Assembly (NCBI GenBank): GCA_036346405.1
Contig: CM070546.1
Span: 99,702,826-99,766,825 of the forward strand
Source of the DNA: Phyllostachys edulis
Taxonomy: Eukaryota > Streptophyta > Magnoliopsida > Poales > Poaceae
Length of the DNA: 64,000 bases
Direction of reading: 5' to 3'
Part shown: piece after piece, positions 23,828-36,599 of the stretch
How positions within the stretch are numbered: position 1 is the first letter of the stretch
Layout of the letters: each line of letters opens with the position of its first letter
Notes under the pieces: model-generated
The model's database searches: none
What the model was told of the DNA's origin: nothing
The model's input: only the letters and a program-made list of their open reading frames with translations
Translations under genes and position numbers: made by a program

Positions 23828-26800
23828 TGTCGAACCGGGGCGAAGGATCCCGAATTCTCTGTGTTCATACACTAGTCGGGATTTCTAGTGTACAGTTAAA
23901 CAAAAGTGATAATCAAAACATATCACGCATTTTATTAATAATTATTGAGTTTATTACAAACGGGCTGAGGCCAAATAAAGTAAAACACGATGGAAATAAA
24001 ATAGTAGTAGTTGACCTTGATTCACCACGAGCAATAAATGCAGGGGGCGTAACCTAAGCATCGATGTCCTCACCGTCTTGATAGAAGTCTTCTCTGAATA
24101 AAGATTATTCAACAAGAGTAAGCACTACCCTTGTGCTTGCAAGCTACACCAGTAAAATGTGATTGAATGCATGCATAAAGTGAGCAAAAGGGTAATGGCG
24201 GGGTTTATTTGCATAAGGCGACATTTTCAGGTTTAAATACTCTTAGTAATTTCCAAGGCCATTTTAGAATAAGATCAAAATCATATTTTGATTTCTCAAT
24301 GTCAAGTGTAGGATGAACCTCCATACACAAATGGTGAAGGATTACCCCCTTACACGAGCTTACGCCCAAACCCATTTTCATAAACCGGTGACAAAGTCTT
24401 TTCAAACAAAACCGAGACTAACCCGAGTGGCTTTTGTTAAGCATATCCATGACCGCGGACACGGCTATTGAATAGATTAATACTCTGCGAGTTAGTGCGG
24501 CTTTACCCACAAGAGATAGTTTGCTTATTATGTCGCCAATACACGCTTAGTAGGCGTGCGACTAAGCGACTATCACGAGGCCTTTACCCTACATTATTTC
24601 AACATAATTATGCCCGCTAAGGTTTAAGTAATTGAAGGCTTCGCGCAAGCGACTACCCCTCTTGCGCCATGTGGGTATCATCAATAAGTCTTCACGACTC
24701 CCACATCTTTCCCAGACATAAACATGGTGAAATGATATAGCTTATTTGGCCAAGTCTGTCCCATTCGGACTTGTGGTGGTCGAGTTTGGCTTAACATCCA
24801 TGACATGAGCCAGGTCCTTACATGGTGGGTGACTTCCAAAACAAACCACAGGTCTCAAACATTATTTGTATTGAGCCCGTGCATGAACTTGCACCCACCA
24901 ACAATCCCAATTCACCCAAGTCTAAACCAATTTCATTTATTTTCTTTTGTCAAGACATTTTCCAATCATCTATGGTAAAACTTTATATTTTGGCGAAATT
25001 CCCAAATCATCTTTTGGTCTAAGCAATGACTAAGCATAAATATCTTAATTATTTTACTAAGGTGGCAAGGGCATGGCATTCCAAGCATCAAGATTGGCTA
25101 TACAAAGGAATTGGCATAACTAAGAATTAAAAGCAGGGATTAAAATAACTTGAATAAAAATATGCATGCAATAATAACTTAAAAAAAGCAAATTAATTAC
25201 TTTGAAATACTGGGATCAAAATGGTCAAGAGTATAACTTGCCTTCGTTGAAGTCTTGAGATTCTAAACCCTCTGAAAGATCTACCTCTCAGGAATCGTCA
25301 AACTCTATCTGGCGAGAAATACGACAAATTCAAATAAAATTCAAATAAATCCAAAAATACAAATCAAACTAACTCCAAATGAAATAATTTTATTTTATTT
25401 AGCTAGATAATAATTTTCTAAGATTTTAGCAATTTGAATCACTCAATTTGAAGTTGTGGTTCAAAAGATATGAATTTTACAAGTTTTAGTCTAAATTTGA
25501 TATTTAAAAGAATTTCTAAAATTAAATACAGATTCAAAATAGCTTCAAATTAAATAATTTTGGTTTTGTTAGCTAGATAATGATTTTACATGAATTTAGA
25601 AATTTGAAACACCCAATTTGGAGATTGGATGCAAAAGTTATGAATTCTACAAATTTTAAACCTAAATCTGCAATTTAAATGAATTTCCCGAATTATTTTC
25701 CTAAAGGAAAATTGGGATTATGACGTCAGCGCTTAGAAATTGAATTTCAGCGAATTATTTTAAACTAAAAATCTTAGAGTCTATGACAGTGGGCCCTTGG
25801 TCAAAGACCAAGTCCACGAACACAGTCAGCAGTCCATCATGGACTGGTTCTCAGCTTGATTGCGGGGTTGCAGGGCGAGCCGCGAGGTGAGGTGGCGCCA
25901 CGTGAGGCGCCACATAGGCTTTAGCGTCGGCGTGGCGACCGACACGACCATGGCGTGGGCGTGCCGCGTCGGCCCGACTGATGAGGCAAAAGCGTGACGA
26001 GCTCATCGGCGATTCGCCCGACGAGGTGCATGAGTGGTACTAAAAGGAAGAGTAGAGCGATCTTGAACATGATGCTCACGAAATTGCGAAGATCTTGGCG
26101 GAAAGGTTATCGTGGCGAGGTTGGCGGCGGCGGCTGGGTCTTCGGCGAAGAAGGAGCTCGGTGGTCCTTTGACGAGGTGGGAAGTGCGCCACGAGGTCGC
26201 GGTGGAAGCGGTGATCCGTCGGTGGTGGAGACGAAGTCGGAGAGTCGGCAGGTGGCGCGGAATCGGAGAAGATTGAAACGTGGCGCGGGGAGAAACTTCA
26301 AATTCGATCGCTAGGAAAGAAGAAGAGGGTGCGGGTGGTGGCGGCGAGATGAGGCGAGAGCGGTCGGAGCACCTATTTATAGGGCGTGGCGAGCTTAAGG
26401 TGGCGTGGAGGCACGAAGATCTCCATGGGGTCGGCGAAATCAGCGATTCTGGCCGAGATGGAAGGGCGGCCGTGATGGACGCGATTTGGCGTGGTGAAAT
26501 CAATGCGCCGGAATCGGGAAGGATCTGGCGGTTGGGCAAATTTGGAAAGCTTGGCGGGCGCTAATGGCGTCTGCGTGCGACCCTCTGAGGAAGGAAGGCA
26601 AGGTAGGAGGCGCCTGGGCGGGCCCACGCGTCGATGGCGATGGAAAAAGGAAAGGAGAGAGTGATGTCTGGGCGTTGGATTCCAATTCAAGGGCCACGAT
26701 TAAATGGCGGTGTCTTGGCGTGGGCAGGCTCGGCCGTCGTGCGTGTCTTGGCGTGAAGAAATGGGCCCCATATTCGGCCCATTCCTTTCTTGAGGTATTT

Positions 26801-27074
26801 TCTATTTGTTTTCCAATTGTTTTAATTCGATAATTAAAGAGGCTTTAGAAAATAGCAAATAAATTCCAAAAATTCTAGAAAAATTCACGAAATTCCTAGA
26901 ATGATTTTGGACTTAAATAAAATAATTTCAACTTAAACTTTGTAACAGTTTTTGTACTTAAATTTGTTTTAGCTTTAGGGTTATTAATAAGAGCTTTAGT
27001 AAATTTTAGAAAATCCACAAAAATAAATAGGTTTTAAATTTCTCTGAATTTTGAAAATTTGAGGTTTTATTACT
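23828..27074 (-). mobile_element. Decayed solo LTR of a Tekay-like Gypsy, minus strand
   Basis: About 3.25 kb, close to the 3.4 kb LTR length of the intact Tekay element. It shows the same internal order on the minus strand: AT-rich start, TATAAATA promoter box (plus-strand 26,374-26,381), GC-rich leader, AT-rich tract, CTTCAACGAAGGCAAG landmark near 25,235-25,250, and an end with GTTCATACACTAGTC-like sequence just inside TGTCGAACC. There is no primer site, gag-pol or second LTR. The flanking 5-mers ACGAG (23,823-23,827) and GCGAA (27,075-27,079) match at three of five positions, fitting an old target duplication. It splits the CACTA DUF4216 domain. Confidence 0.75.
26374..26381 (-). promoter_or_regulatory. 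TATA box of the solo LTR
   Basis: TATAAATA on the minus strand, followed by a GC-rich leader, at the position equivalent to the TATA boxes of the Tekay LTRs. Confidence 0.55.
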
Positions 27075-27079
27075 GCGAA

Positions 27080-29025
27080 CTGCGTATAGAATGTGTACCC
27101 ATTTATGTCGTATCCTCGCCATGTTACAAATGTAAATGTTGGCCCTTTTGCCAACCATGTCGAGATATCACTTGACGAGCTCCTAGCAAGTCGCTCCTTC
27201 AACCATTAGTTGAAATGCATTGTGTTGTCTCGTGATCCAAACATCCGACCGCACGGATTACATTGCGAAGCACGTCCTTGTCTTTGGTCGATATCTGAGG
27301 ACACTTCAGTCATGTGTTGCAAGGCCGTGAAATGGGCTTGAGCATACGCATCCATATCTGGAGTGATTGCTTTCCTTAGATGGTCACGATACCCTCGAGC
27401 CTCCCTCATGGCGAGATCGAGGCACACCTATCGATTCGACTGAGCCATGTAATCGACGCAGAACTCAATGACCTCTTTGGTCGCATAACCTTCGGCGATC
27501 TTTGCCCTCTGGCGAGATCGATTCCATACATATGACTTGAGAATTCCATGAACCTCTCGAGCGGGTACATGCTACGTGGAACACGGGCCCGCACATCTTT
27601 ATCTCCCTCACAATATGAACAATGAGATGGACCATGATATCGAAAAAGCAGCAGAGGGAAATACATCTCAAGATCACTGCGACTTCATGATTGTCTCTCG
27701 GACCTTGATCGGCAAAATACTTCCTAATTACAGCGAGGGAGCATTTGTGTCATCAACACATGACAATCATGAGACTTCATGCCAATTAACTTCAAATCTT
27801 CCATCGAAACAAGTTTCTTCATGTTGGCGAATGTAGGACGGAACTTTCACACCATGCAAGCAAGCGCAGATTCGGTTCTCTCGGCCTTGGGCGAGAGTGT
27901 AACAAGCGGGGAAGGTACGTTCGTCCTTTATCGGTCCTTGTTGGTGCTAACACAGGTCTGATGTTCATATCAACCAAGTCAAGCCGTGCGTTGACACCAT
28001 CCTTTGTTTTGTCACAAATGTTCAATAAGAGACCAATCAAGCTGTCACATACATTCTTCTCTACGTGCATGACGTCGATGCAGTGGTGAACTTCTAGGTG
28101 CTCCCAATAAGGTAAGTCCCAAAATATTGATCTCTTCTTCCACATGTTCTTCTTACGGGTCCTCGATTTACATATCTTTCCAAGTACAACATCTAAATCC
28201 TTAACCATATCATAGACCTTATTTCCGCTTAAATGCCTTGGAGCTGAACTATCCTCCTTCTCTCTGTCGAATTGTTTCTTCATCCTACGGTATGGGTGAG
28301 CCCTCTGAAGGAACCTAAGATGGCCTTATGTACATGGTTTCTTGAGTGATTGACCACACACTCTCGGTATCATCTAAGTAGTGAGTCACGGGCTTTGGCT
28401 CCTTTTGTACTCTGGCTCGGCCAGTTAGCAAGGCGGGATAATCATTTGTGGTGCGAGAACAACAAGGAGCGTAAAGTGAAGTTCTCTCGTTTATACGCAT
28501 CCCATACATGTACCCTTCAATCCACGGTATTTTTAGATCTTCCATCAATAGTGCTAGGTACACATCAATATCATTCTCGGGTTGCTTGGCCCTTGGATAA
28601 GTATCGATAACAAAATATACTTCCGCTTCATACACAACCAAGAAGAAAGGTTGTAGATCTGAGGCGTCACGGGCCAAGTGCTATGTCATTTGCTCATGTT
28701 ACGAAAGGATTCATTCCATCTGTACTCAATCCAAACCTTATATTCCTCGGTTTACTTTACCGAAGTCGCAAACCTCTATCGATGTTTCTCCTTTGGGTGG
28801 AATCAGCAAGGTGTCTTAACTTTCCGTCATTCTTACGCTCCTCTGAGTGTCAATACAGCAATTTTGCATTCTTTGGGTTCACAAAAAACCGCTTCAAACA
28901 GGGAATTACAGGAAGATACCACGCCACCTTAGCAAGAGGTCCTTTCTTCACCTCGATTCCCTCGTCGTCATCTGATTGATTCTTACGCTTGTATCGGGAT
29001 GCGTTGCACACCGGACATACATGCA
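27080..29025 (-). pseudogene. CACTA-1 TNP2 transposase, central piece (Transposase_21, DUF4218, start of DUF4216)
   Basis: From 29,025 leftwards: MHVCPVCNASRYKRK, GPLAKVAWYLPVIPCLKRFF and a DASD block near 28,660. Then comes FWDLPYWEHLEVHHCIDVMH followed by VEKNVCDSLIG (28,130-28,010), the signature of the Transposase_21 catalytic region. MYPLERFMEF near 27,560 marks DUF4218, and LAKGPTFTFVTWRGYDINGY near 27,150-27,095 marks DUF4216. TNP2 cuts and joins CACTA ends in the nucleus. The piece begins exactly at the Tekay insertion site and ends at the solo LTR. Frame changes and stops occur about every 200-300 bases. Confidence 0.85.
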
Positions 29026-29030
29026 TGTTT

Positions 29031-32000
29031 GTAACAGCCCAAAATTTCAAATTTGGTTAAAGTTTAAAACTTATTTGAAATTGTGAATTTTCTGAAATTG
29101 TAAAAGCTTTTTCTAAATGTTTTTAAAGCTAAAATAATTTAATTACAAAATTTATTATCAAGTTTAAGTTGGGAATAATTTTATTAAGTCTAAGATGTCT
29201 CTAAGGATTTATGAGAATTTTTGTAGAATTTTTGGACTCTTTTTACTATTTTCTAAGTCTAAAAGGAATTAACAGATTATTTAAAATAGAAAAATCAAAA
29301 GAAAATCGCATAAGCAGTGTATGGGCGAAACCTAAGGCGGCCCGCACCACCCTCACAGCCCATCTAGGCGTGACCGTTGGATCTAAATCCAGCGGCCCGA
29401 CCGCCCACACCTCCTATCTCTCTCTCTCTCTCTCTTCCTCGCGAGATCCTAATCGGACGGCATCTAAACCACCGCGTCACCTACTCCCGCACTGTCGGAT
29501 CCAGATCCAGCGGTCCCGTCATCTTCTCCCCGTCCCCGTCGTCTCGCGCGACCAAGTCGCCTCCGCCATTTCATGCGTGGGCAAGCTCGCATGGCCGCCT
29601 ACTCAACCGCCCGCGTCCTTGGCAGCGCGCGCCTGAGCCCGCGCCCACCTCGCCCTCGTTCCCCACTTCTTCCCTCTTCTCGCAGTGCGCCGAAATCGCC
29701 CATAGCGGTCGCGCCACGATCCCCACGATCCCTCGCCGCCTGGGCTCCCGGGCCCTATAAAAACACCCGGGTGCGCCTCCTCGCAAACTCAACCCCGCCA
29801 TCCATTGCTCTCCTCCTCCTCGTAGCCGAATTTTGAGGTTCCTCAGCGGCGAACTCCGTTCTTCTCCGATTCGGCCGTCGTCCACGCTTCGACCCGCCGA
29901 CCGCATCTTGACACCGTCGCATCGTTCTGGCCGTAGCACCCGTCCCGTCGTGGGAGGACCTCGGGATCAACTTCGCCGGCGGCGGCCGCTCTTCGCCGCC
30001 GAACCTCGCCGTCGGCGACACTCCGCCCGCGCTTCGCACCTAAGGTAGCCACTAGGATCGCGAACTCCCCTCTCTCTGTTGATGCCACCCGCGCGCCTCA
30101 TGCATGCATAGAACGCCGGCGAGGCGTCGTCGGAGCACCACCGCCGTTCTTGTTGCGTGGCGTGCCACGTGCGCCACCTCGGCGCCACGCCACCTCGATC
30201 CGCGTGGCGCCTCGTGGCGACCACGTCGATCGCGTGCCGCCCACCTCACCGTGAGCCAGGCAGTGGACCAAGTCCACGTGGTAGTGTCTCTGACATATAA
30301 GGGCCCATGCGTCGAAATTTTTTTAATTTCTTTTAAATCCGAATTCCTTCGCTGGCGTCACCATGCGCAATAATGAAATTTCCTTTAGAAAAATAATTCA
30401 GGAAATTGATTAAAATGGCGATTTAGGATTTAAATTGTAAAATTCATAACTTATTCATCTTAGCTCCAAATTAGATGATTCAAATGGCTAAATTCTTGAA
30501 AATTATGATCTAACTAAATAAAATATAATTATTCAATTTGGAGATCATTTTAGTTCTGTTTTAGAATTTAGAAATTCATTTAAAATCAAATTTAGATTTA
30601 AATTTGTAAAATTCATATCATCTTATTACCGACTCCAAATTTATTGAATTAAATTTCTAAAATTTTGCAAAAAGATTATCTAGCTTAATAAATTAAAATT
30701 TGTATATTTGGAATTAGTTTAAATTGTCTCTTTTAATTTAAAACTATTTAAATTGCAAACTTAGAATTTAAACTTGTAAAATTTATATCTTTTATTTCCT
30801 AATTCCAAATTGAGTGTTTCAAACTTATAAAGTTTTATAAAATTACTATCTAGTCAAATAAAATATAATTATTTTATTTAGAGTTAATCTAAACTGTCGT
30901 CTTGATTTCATTTGAACTTCAAGTGATTTGTCGTATTTTCACGTTTAGATTACTGACGATTAGAAATTTGATTCTTAGAAGAATTAGAATTTCAAGACTT
31001 CAGCGAAGGCAAGTTATACTTTGATCATCTTGCACCTACTATTTTAAAGTTATTTAAATTCAGTTTTCAAATTACTAAGTGCATGCATACTTTTATTCAA
31101 GTATTTTAAATTCTGTTTAAATGATTAGATATTCCAAGCTGTCATTGTATGGCCAATATTGAATATTGAAATGTCATCCTTGTCACCATAGATAAATTGT
31201 TTGGAAATGCTTAGCAAATGCTTAGACCATGAATTTGATTTTGGGAGGATTTAGCCAAATTATTACAAATTTGTTTAAACTTGAACCTATGGTATTGTTT
31301 TACCATAGAATTTTGTAAAGATGGTTTAATCAAATAAAAGCGCTAAAATGGTTTAGACTTGGTAAAGCGGATGAATGGTGGGTGCGAGTTTATGCGGGTT
31401 TAATCTGGTTAGGATTATTACCGGTTTGATTTTGAATAGCCTAAGTCGATTAAGGACCGGTCTTGGAGCCGCATCTTGCTATGCCTTACCGTACCACCAC
31501 ACGTCTTATGCAGGCAAGACTTGGCTTAATAATTTGGGATACCTCGTAGATATTAGTGCCATTTTGTATGAGTGGGTGTTGGATGAGCGGTAGTCCCACA
31601 TGGCGCAAGAGGGGCTCCGGAGGATGGATAGTCAATGGGCGAAACCTTAGCGGGCATGAGTTCTTTGGGGTAGATCATTATAACGACCTCGTGATAATTG
31701 CTTTGTCCCACGCCTTAGGAAGCGTGGATTGGCCGACACAAGGAGCAAATTATCTCGTGTGGGTAAAATTGTACAAACTCTGCGAGTAGAAAACTATTGA
31801 ATAACGCGTCATGATCATGGACATGCTAGCAAAGCCACTTTGAGTTAGACTTGTTTTGGTTTAAAAATGGTTTCAACAGATGTTTTCGGGATGGATAGTC
31901 TGTGGGGAAAATTAGGCGGTTAGCCATTGTGATTGGAGGATATCCATCACCTTTCGTGGAGGTTATCCACATTATTCAATTGTCATTTAAAATATGATTT

Positions 32001-32451
32001 TAATTAATGTATGAAAATGGCCTTGCAATCTACTACGATTATTTAAATTAAAGCTGCTTTTTTTACATAAAATAACCTCGCCAATGTCCTTTGTTTACCT
32101 TATGCATGCATTACAATTCCATATTGGGTGTAACTTGCGAGCACGGTAGTTGTGCTCATGCTTGCTTTATGCAACAAAATTTGGGAAGACTACTATCGGG
32201 GCGGTGAGGACACCGCGCCTAAACTCGCCCAGGCGATTACTGTGGCGGATCGTTCTGACCTACTACTATCTTTTTATTTCATTTGTGTTATTTACTTCTT
32301 TATTTGGCTTCATGCCCATTTGTATCGAACTCGATTTACTATTAATGAAACGCGAGATTTGGTTATGTTATCATTTTTGTAGCTGTGTACACCGGAAATC
32401 TGGGATGGTGTATGAACACGAGGGTTCGGGATCTTTAGTTCCGGTCAAACA
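29031..32451 (+). repeat. Tekay Gypsy 5' LTR
   Basis: Begins TGTAACAGCCC after ATGTT and ends GGTCAAACA before the primer site. It contains a CT microsatellite near 29,407-29,434, a TATA promoter, a GC-rich leader (29,770-30,300) and a 600-base AT-rich tract. Short GC-rich open frames inside it differ in frame between the two LTRs and are not genes. Confidence 0.93.
29756..29762 (+). promoter_or_regulatory. TATA box of the Tekay 5' LTR
   Basis: TATAAAA in the context GGGCCCTATAAAAACACCCG, the likely transcription promoter of the element. It is conserved at 38,511-38,517 in the 3' LTR. Confidence 0.8.
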
Positions 32452-32455
32452 AAAG

Positions 32456-32468
32456 TGGTATCGAGCCA
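32456..32468 (+). other. Tekay primer-binding site (initiator tRNA-Met type)
   Basis: TGGTATCGAGCCA lies four bases after the LTR. The canonical site TGGTATCAGAGCCA has CAG where this has CG, the same one-base loss seen in Copia-1. Confidence 0.85.
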
Positions 32469-32529
32469 TGTCATTGTATGGTCGTGGCCTTAGAATTGCC
32501 TTAAGGACTTATCTTCAAAAACTAAAACT

Positions 32530-34430
32530 ATTTTGGGTCTATCGAGTCATGTCTCAACCTTTCTCTTTAAAATGTTTACTAACTCCTCTCCTTCTCAAAA
32601 TTTTAGATGGTCAAATCTGGGGCCGCTACTTCCCACGGGCCTTTCTTTGAATCTTGGGCGAGATACTTTGGGAAATGATCTGACACAGGTTACGAAAGAG
32701 GCCAACTTTTCAAGGATTCAAGTACCAAGTGGAGAACAACAAGCTGTGGAGAGTAGAAGTGCTCATTTACTCCAATCTACTTGACACCGTCTTCCACGTC
32801 TTTGGCGCTCCGATCCGTGCGACACCTTTGATGAGGGCATGCGAGGATCGGCAAGAGAAGCGATCCGCCACCTTCGCTACACCTACAATCATCGCCTTGA
32901 GGCACCGGGTTTCATTATTACCCGATGCACATTCGACCAGACTTCGACGAGACTTTCAACTCCGCTAGAGCGAAGATTCCCCGGCCCGACACACGGTGGA
33001 TCGGCTAAGGCTTTGGATTATGCCTCTGGAAACACCTTGAATGACTTGCTCACCGCTCGAGCAGACTACAAGAAGCGAAGAAAGTCAAGACCGTAGCTGC
33101 GAGCTCGCTAGCTACTAAGGCAGTGAGGCTAGCTCGATGGGCGGATTATACCCCCAGTACCCCATTATAGTTATCTTCCCTGTTAGCTCGACCTTTAGTT
33201 GCGAATTATGAGCTACTATCTTATTTGTGGTAGCCATAATCTTTGAATAAAATGACTTAATAAAGGAACTTTTTGGAAAAATCTGCTCTTTGTCTTGTGT
33301 GCTCTTTGTGTTCTTGGGCTATTAGAATGTACCCCTTTAGAACTTCCTATCTGTCTATCTCTCCTAAATCTTTGGAGTTCTAGCAGATGGTGACCACCGT
33401 CTGCGGCGATGGCGATGTCAGAGTCGAGAACAACGAAGACGCAGATTACGGGAGGATCCGTCGGACCACCACCGCCACCGGTGAAGGACCAGATTAGCGT
33501 CGGATGATGGAAAACCGAAATCATCGATTAACCTCCTAGCTCGATCCCTCAACAGCGTCGCGAGAATGTGCAAGCAACAACTCGAATCGCACCACCACCT
33601 CCACCGCGCAGAGATTGACCATGGCGATTTCATGCGCATCGCCAAACATTCTCCAAAGCTGACCTGAGCCGATGGATGCGATGGCTGGATCCGTGCTATC
33701 GGAAGAAATGGATATCACTCGATGTCTTGATCGTGAGAAGTCTGTTTGCCTCTCACCAACTCACGGTCCCGCATCGAATGGTGGGATAATTACAACATCT
33801 CCCATCTTGATGTGCGAGACTATCTCTTGGGAGGAGTTTGTGCGGGCTTTCCGCCATGCACATATTCCCGCGAGGATAATGACCCTAAAGAAGAAAGAGT
33901 TCCACAGCGCTCAAACAAGGCAACCGCCACGTTGGGTGAATACTGCACAAGTTCAACGGCTTGCTCGCTATGCCCCAGCGAGATGTGGCTAGTGATGAAG
34001 AAAGGCGAGAAAGGTTCATGGATGGTTTGAGCGATGAGATCTCGATCGGTGGTCTCCAATGACTACTGCGACTTCCGGCGGTTAGTGAATAAAGCTTTTC
34101 GCCGGAGGCCAAGCATCTGCGGATGGAGAACCGCATAGCGGAGGATGGCGCCTGAAGTTCAACTCGGAGGCAACCCAAGCCTCGCTTTGCTCGGCCTCGG
34201 CCACCTCGAGTGGAAGGTTCGATCTTCTACACCCGAGCCCGATCTGGCACTGGCGCTCCAACTCTTCCGGCTTCATAACAATGCATCTGCGAGGCGGTTT
34301 GACAAAAGAACCCAACTTCATCGGCGGCGGGGTGACATGCTTCCATTACCACGGCGGGACACTCGCCAACAAGTGCGAAAAAGCGGCGATCTACAACACC
34401 AAGCGAGCCGGCATCGAGTACCCGCCACCG
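32530..34430 (+). pseudogene. Tekay gag, frame-broken
   Basis: The upstream part (32,600-33,100) carries YQVENNKLWRVEVLIYSNLL and REAIRHLRYTYNHRLE-type sequence seen in Tekay/RIRE3-like Gag N-termini. The Retrotrans_gag core is near 33,820-34,130: SWEEFVRAFRHAHIP, then LKKKEFHS, then RLARYAP in one frame, FMDGLSDEI in the next and EAKHLRMENR in a third. A zinc-knuckle relic GVTCFHYHGGTLANKCEKAA lies near 34,330-34,385. Between 33,110 and 33,660 no clear Gag motif is visible. Gag would form the cytoplasmic particle. Frames switch at least six times. Confidence 0.75.
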
Positions 34431-34499
34431 GCGGCACCCAAAGCGGCGGGCGATTCACGAAGGGCGTGTGAACCACGTCACAGCGAAGGAAGCTTCGGC

Positions 34500-34790
34500 G
34501 GCACGGATGTCGTCCTTGATGCGTTTCTCGTTAATATGATACTGCATCGATTCTGTTTGATTAGAGCTTCGCATTCTTTTGTATCCAATAAGTTTGTGGG
34601 CAAAAATGGGTTACCTATTTCTCCATTAAGTAATCCTATGATAATCCATTCCGGGCTCGAAAATGAGGGCGAGTTCTCTATGCTTGAATCTTACCACGAA
34701 ATATCAGGAGTTTCCTTCATGGCGGACTTAATAGTCCTGCATTCTCAAAATGCGGATGTAATACTTGGAATGGGTAGCTAGCCAAGAATC
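34500..34790 (+). pseudogene. Tekay aspartic protease, active site lost
   Basis: The frame containing FVSNKFVGKNGLPISPLSNP and MADLIVLHSQNADVILGM is a typical Gypsy protease. The catalytic Asp-Ser-Gly should be encoded just before ASHSFVS. The sequence instead reads GATTAGAGC at 34,559-34,567, where GATTCCGGAGC would encode it. The change is the same TTCCGG to TTAG swap that separates the two LTR copies elsewhere. In this sequence the protease is inactive; in the organism it may well be intact. Confidence 0.8.
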
Positions 34791-34959
34791 AGGGCGGATA
34801 GGCGTGTCTTGATAGGTCTATCACTCTCACTAATGAGGAAGGAGTCACAGTTGAATTCAAGCCCAAGACACATCTGGGAGAAAGTTCCATTCGACCGGCT
34901 TGAAGGAATTAAAGCTTGAAGATATACCAATAGTGCAAGAATTCCGGATGTTTTCACGA

Positions 34960-36260
34960 TGATCTACGGCATGCCACCGGACGGGGCGTCATGTTCTTAA
35001 TTGACTTAGTCGAGGACGCTCCAATCTCGGCGACCTTCTGAATGCTTGGGCCAATGAATTGGCGGAGATGAAGAAACAAATTGAAGAATTGCGAAGCAAG
35101 GGATATATTCGACCAGTTCATCACCTTGGGGAGCACACAGATTATTTGTCAAGAAGAAAGACAATAGTATGAGGATGTGTGTGGATTATAGGTCACTCAA
35201 TGAAGTGACAATCAAGAACAAGTACCGCTACCTAGGATTGATGACTGTTCGATCAAGCTGAAAGGAGCAAGTGTATTTTGAAGATTGATTTGAGATCGGC
35301 TATCACCAATCAAGATCGGACGGAAGATATCCGAAGACGGCTTTCACCACGGATATGGACTATCTGAGTTCTGATAATGTCTTTCGGTTTGACGAACGCA
35401 TACAACTTACTTCATGAATATGATGAACAAAGTGTTCATGGAATTCTTGGATAAGTTTGTGGTTGTTTTCATCGATGACATCCTCGTCTATTCGAAGAAT
35501 GAAGAAGAACATGAGGACCACCTCGATTGATTTTGGGAAAACTTCGGGAGAACCGACTTTATGCCAAATTGACCAAGTCACGAATTTTGGCTAAGTCAAG
35601 TGGCATTCCTTGGACATATTGTGTCGGCGGGAGGAGTTGCCGTAGATCCGACCAAAGTCGAGCGATAATGGATTGGAAACAACCCAAGTCATCCGAGAGG
35701 TGAAAGTTTCCTTGGATTGGTGGGTATTACCGCAGATTCATTGAAGGTTTCTCCAAGTTAGCAAGACCAATGACTCAACTCTTGAAGAAGGAGAAGAAAT
35801 TTGAATGGACAGATGCTTGCGAGGAGAGTTTCCAAGAGTGAAGTCGAGACTAGTTTCAAAGACTGTGTTGGTCCTACGGATATTCATAAAGATTTTATGA
35901 TTTTCTGCGGCGCCTCGTCGAGGACTTCGGTTGCGTATTGATGCGGAGGGCAAAGGCGTATCTTATGCATCCGTCGATTGAGGCCGCATGAAGGAATTAC
36001 CCAACTCATGATCTTGAGTTAGCGGCGATTGTACCGCATTGAAGATCTGGCGTCATTACCTCATTGGTAACATTGCGAAGTTTTCACGGATCATAAGAGT
36101 CTGAAGTACATATTCACCAGTCGACCTTAACCTCCGTCGAGAAGATGGCTGGAATTAATAAAGGATTATGACCTTGGAATTCATTATCACCGGGCAAAGC
36201 AAATGTGGTTGCGGATGCCTGAGCGAAGGCGTATTGCAACACCGTCTTAGTTGGAAGAAT
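34960..36260 (+). pseudogene. Tekay reverse transcriptase and RNase H, frame-broken
   Basis: Reverse transcriptase blocks appear in shifting frames: MCVDYRSLNEVTIKNKYR (35,170-35,225), KIDLRS (35,281), SFGLTNAPTYFMNMMNKVF near 35,380-35,440, and the catalytic FIDDILVYSKNEEEHEDHL at 35,468-35,525 (FIDD at 35,468-35,479). The connection domain YRRFIEGFSKLARPMTQLLK follows at about 35,730-35,790. RNase H follows, with KKFEWTDACEESFQ near 35,796-35,837 and traces of YASRQLRPHE and DHKSLKYIFT near 35,950-36,110. The acidic catalytic pair is present. About ten frame changes interrupt it. Confidence 0.85.
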
Positions 36261-36599
36261 CAACGAGTTATACGAAGAATTGAAGCACACGAACTTGGAG
36301 ATTGTTAATCAAGGATGTGTGAGCGCTTTGGAAGTTCAATCAACACTTGAGTCGAGATTAGGGAGAAGCGGATAGAAGATGAAGACATCAAGGAGATCAA
36401 GAAGAATATGAGAAGAGGCAAAGCCGGGATTCACGAAGATGAGCAAGGAGCGGTGTGGTTCGGTGACCGCATCGTGTCTGGGATCAACGAGTTTAAAGCG
36501 ATCGATTACGAGGAAGCTCATGAGTCGCCTTATTCTATTCACCTGGCGTTACCAAGATGTACCGGGATCTCAAGGAAAGATATTGGTGGAGTCGACATG

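Noticed and set aside
29211..30373. Several 80-140 residue frames in both strands (also at 38,127-39,100)
   Set aside because: They are inside the Tekay LTR leader. The two LTR copies do not keep the same frames, so they are not genes.
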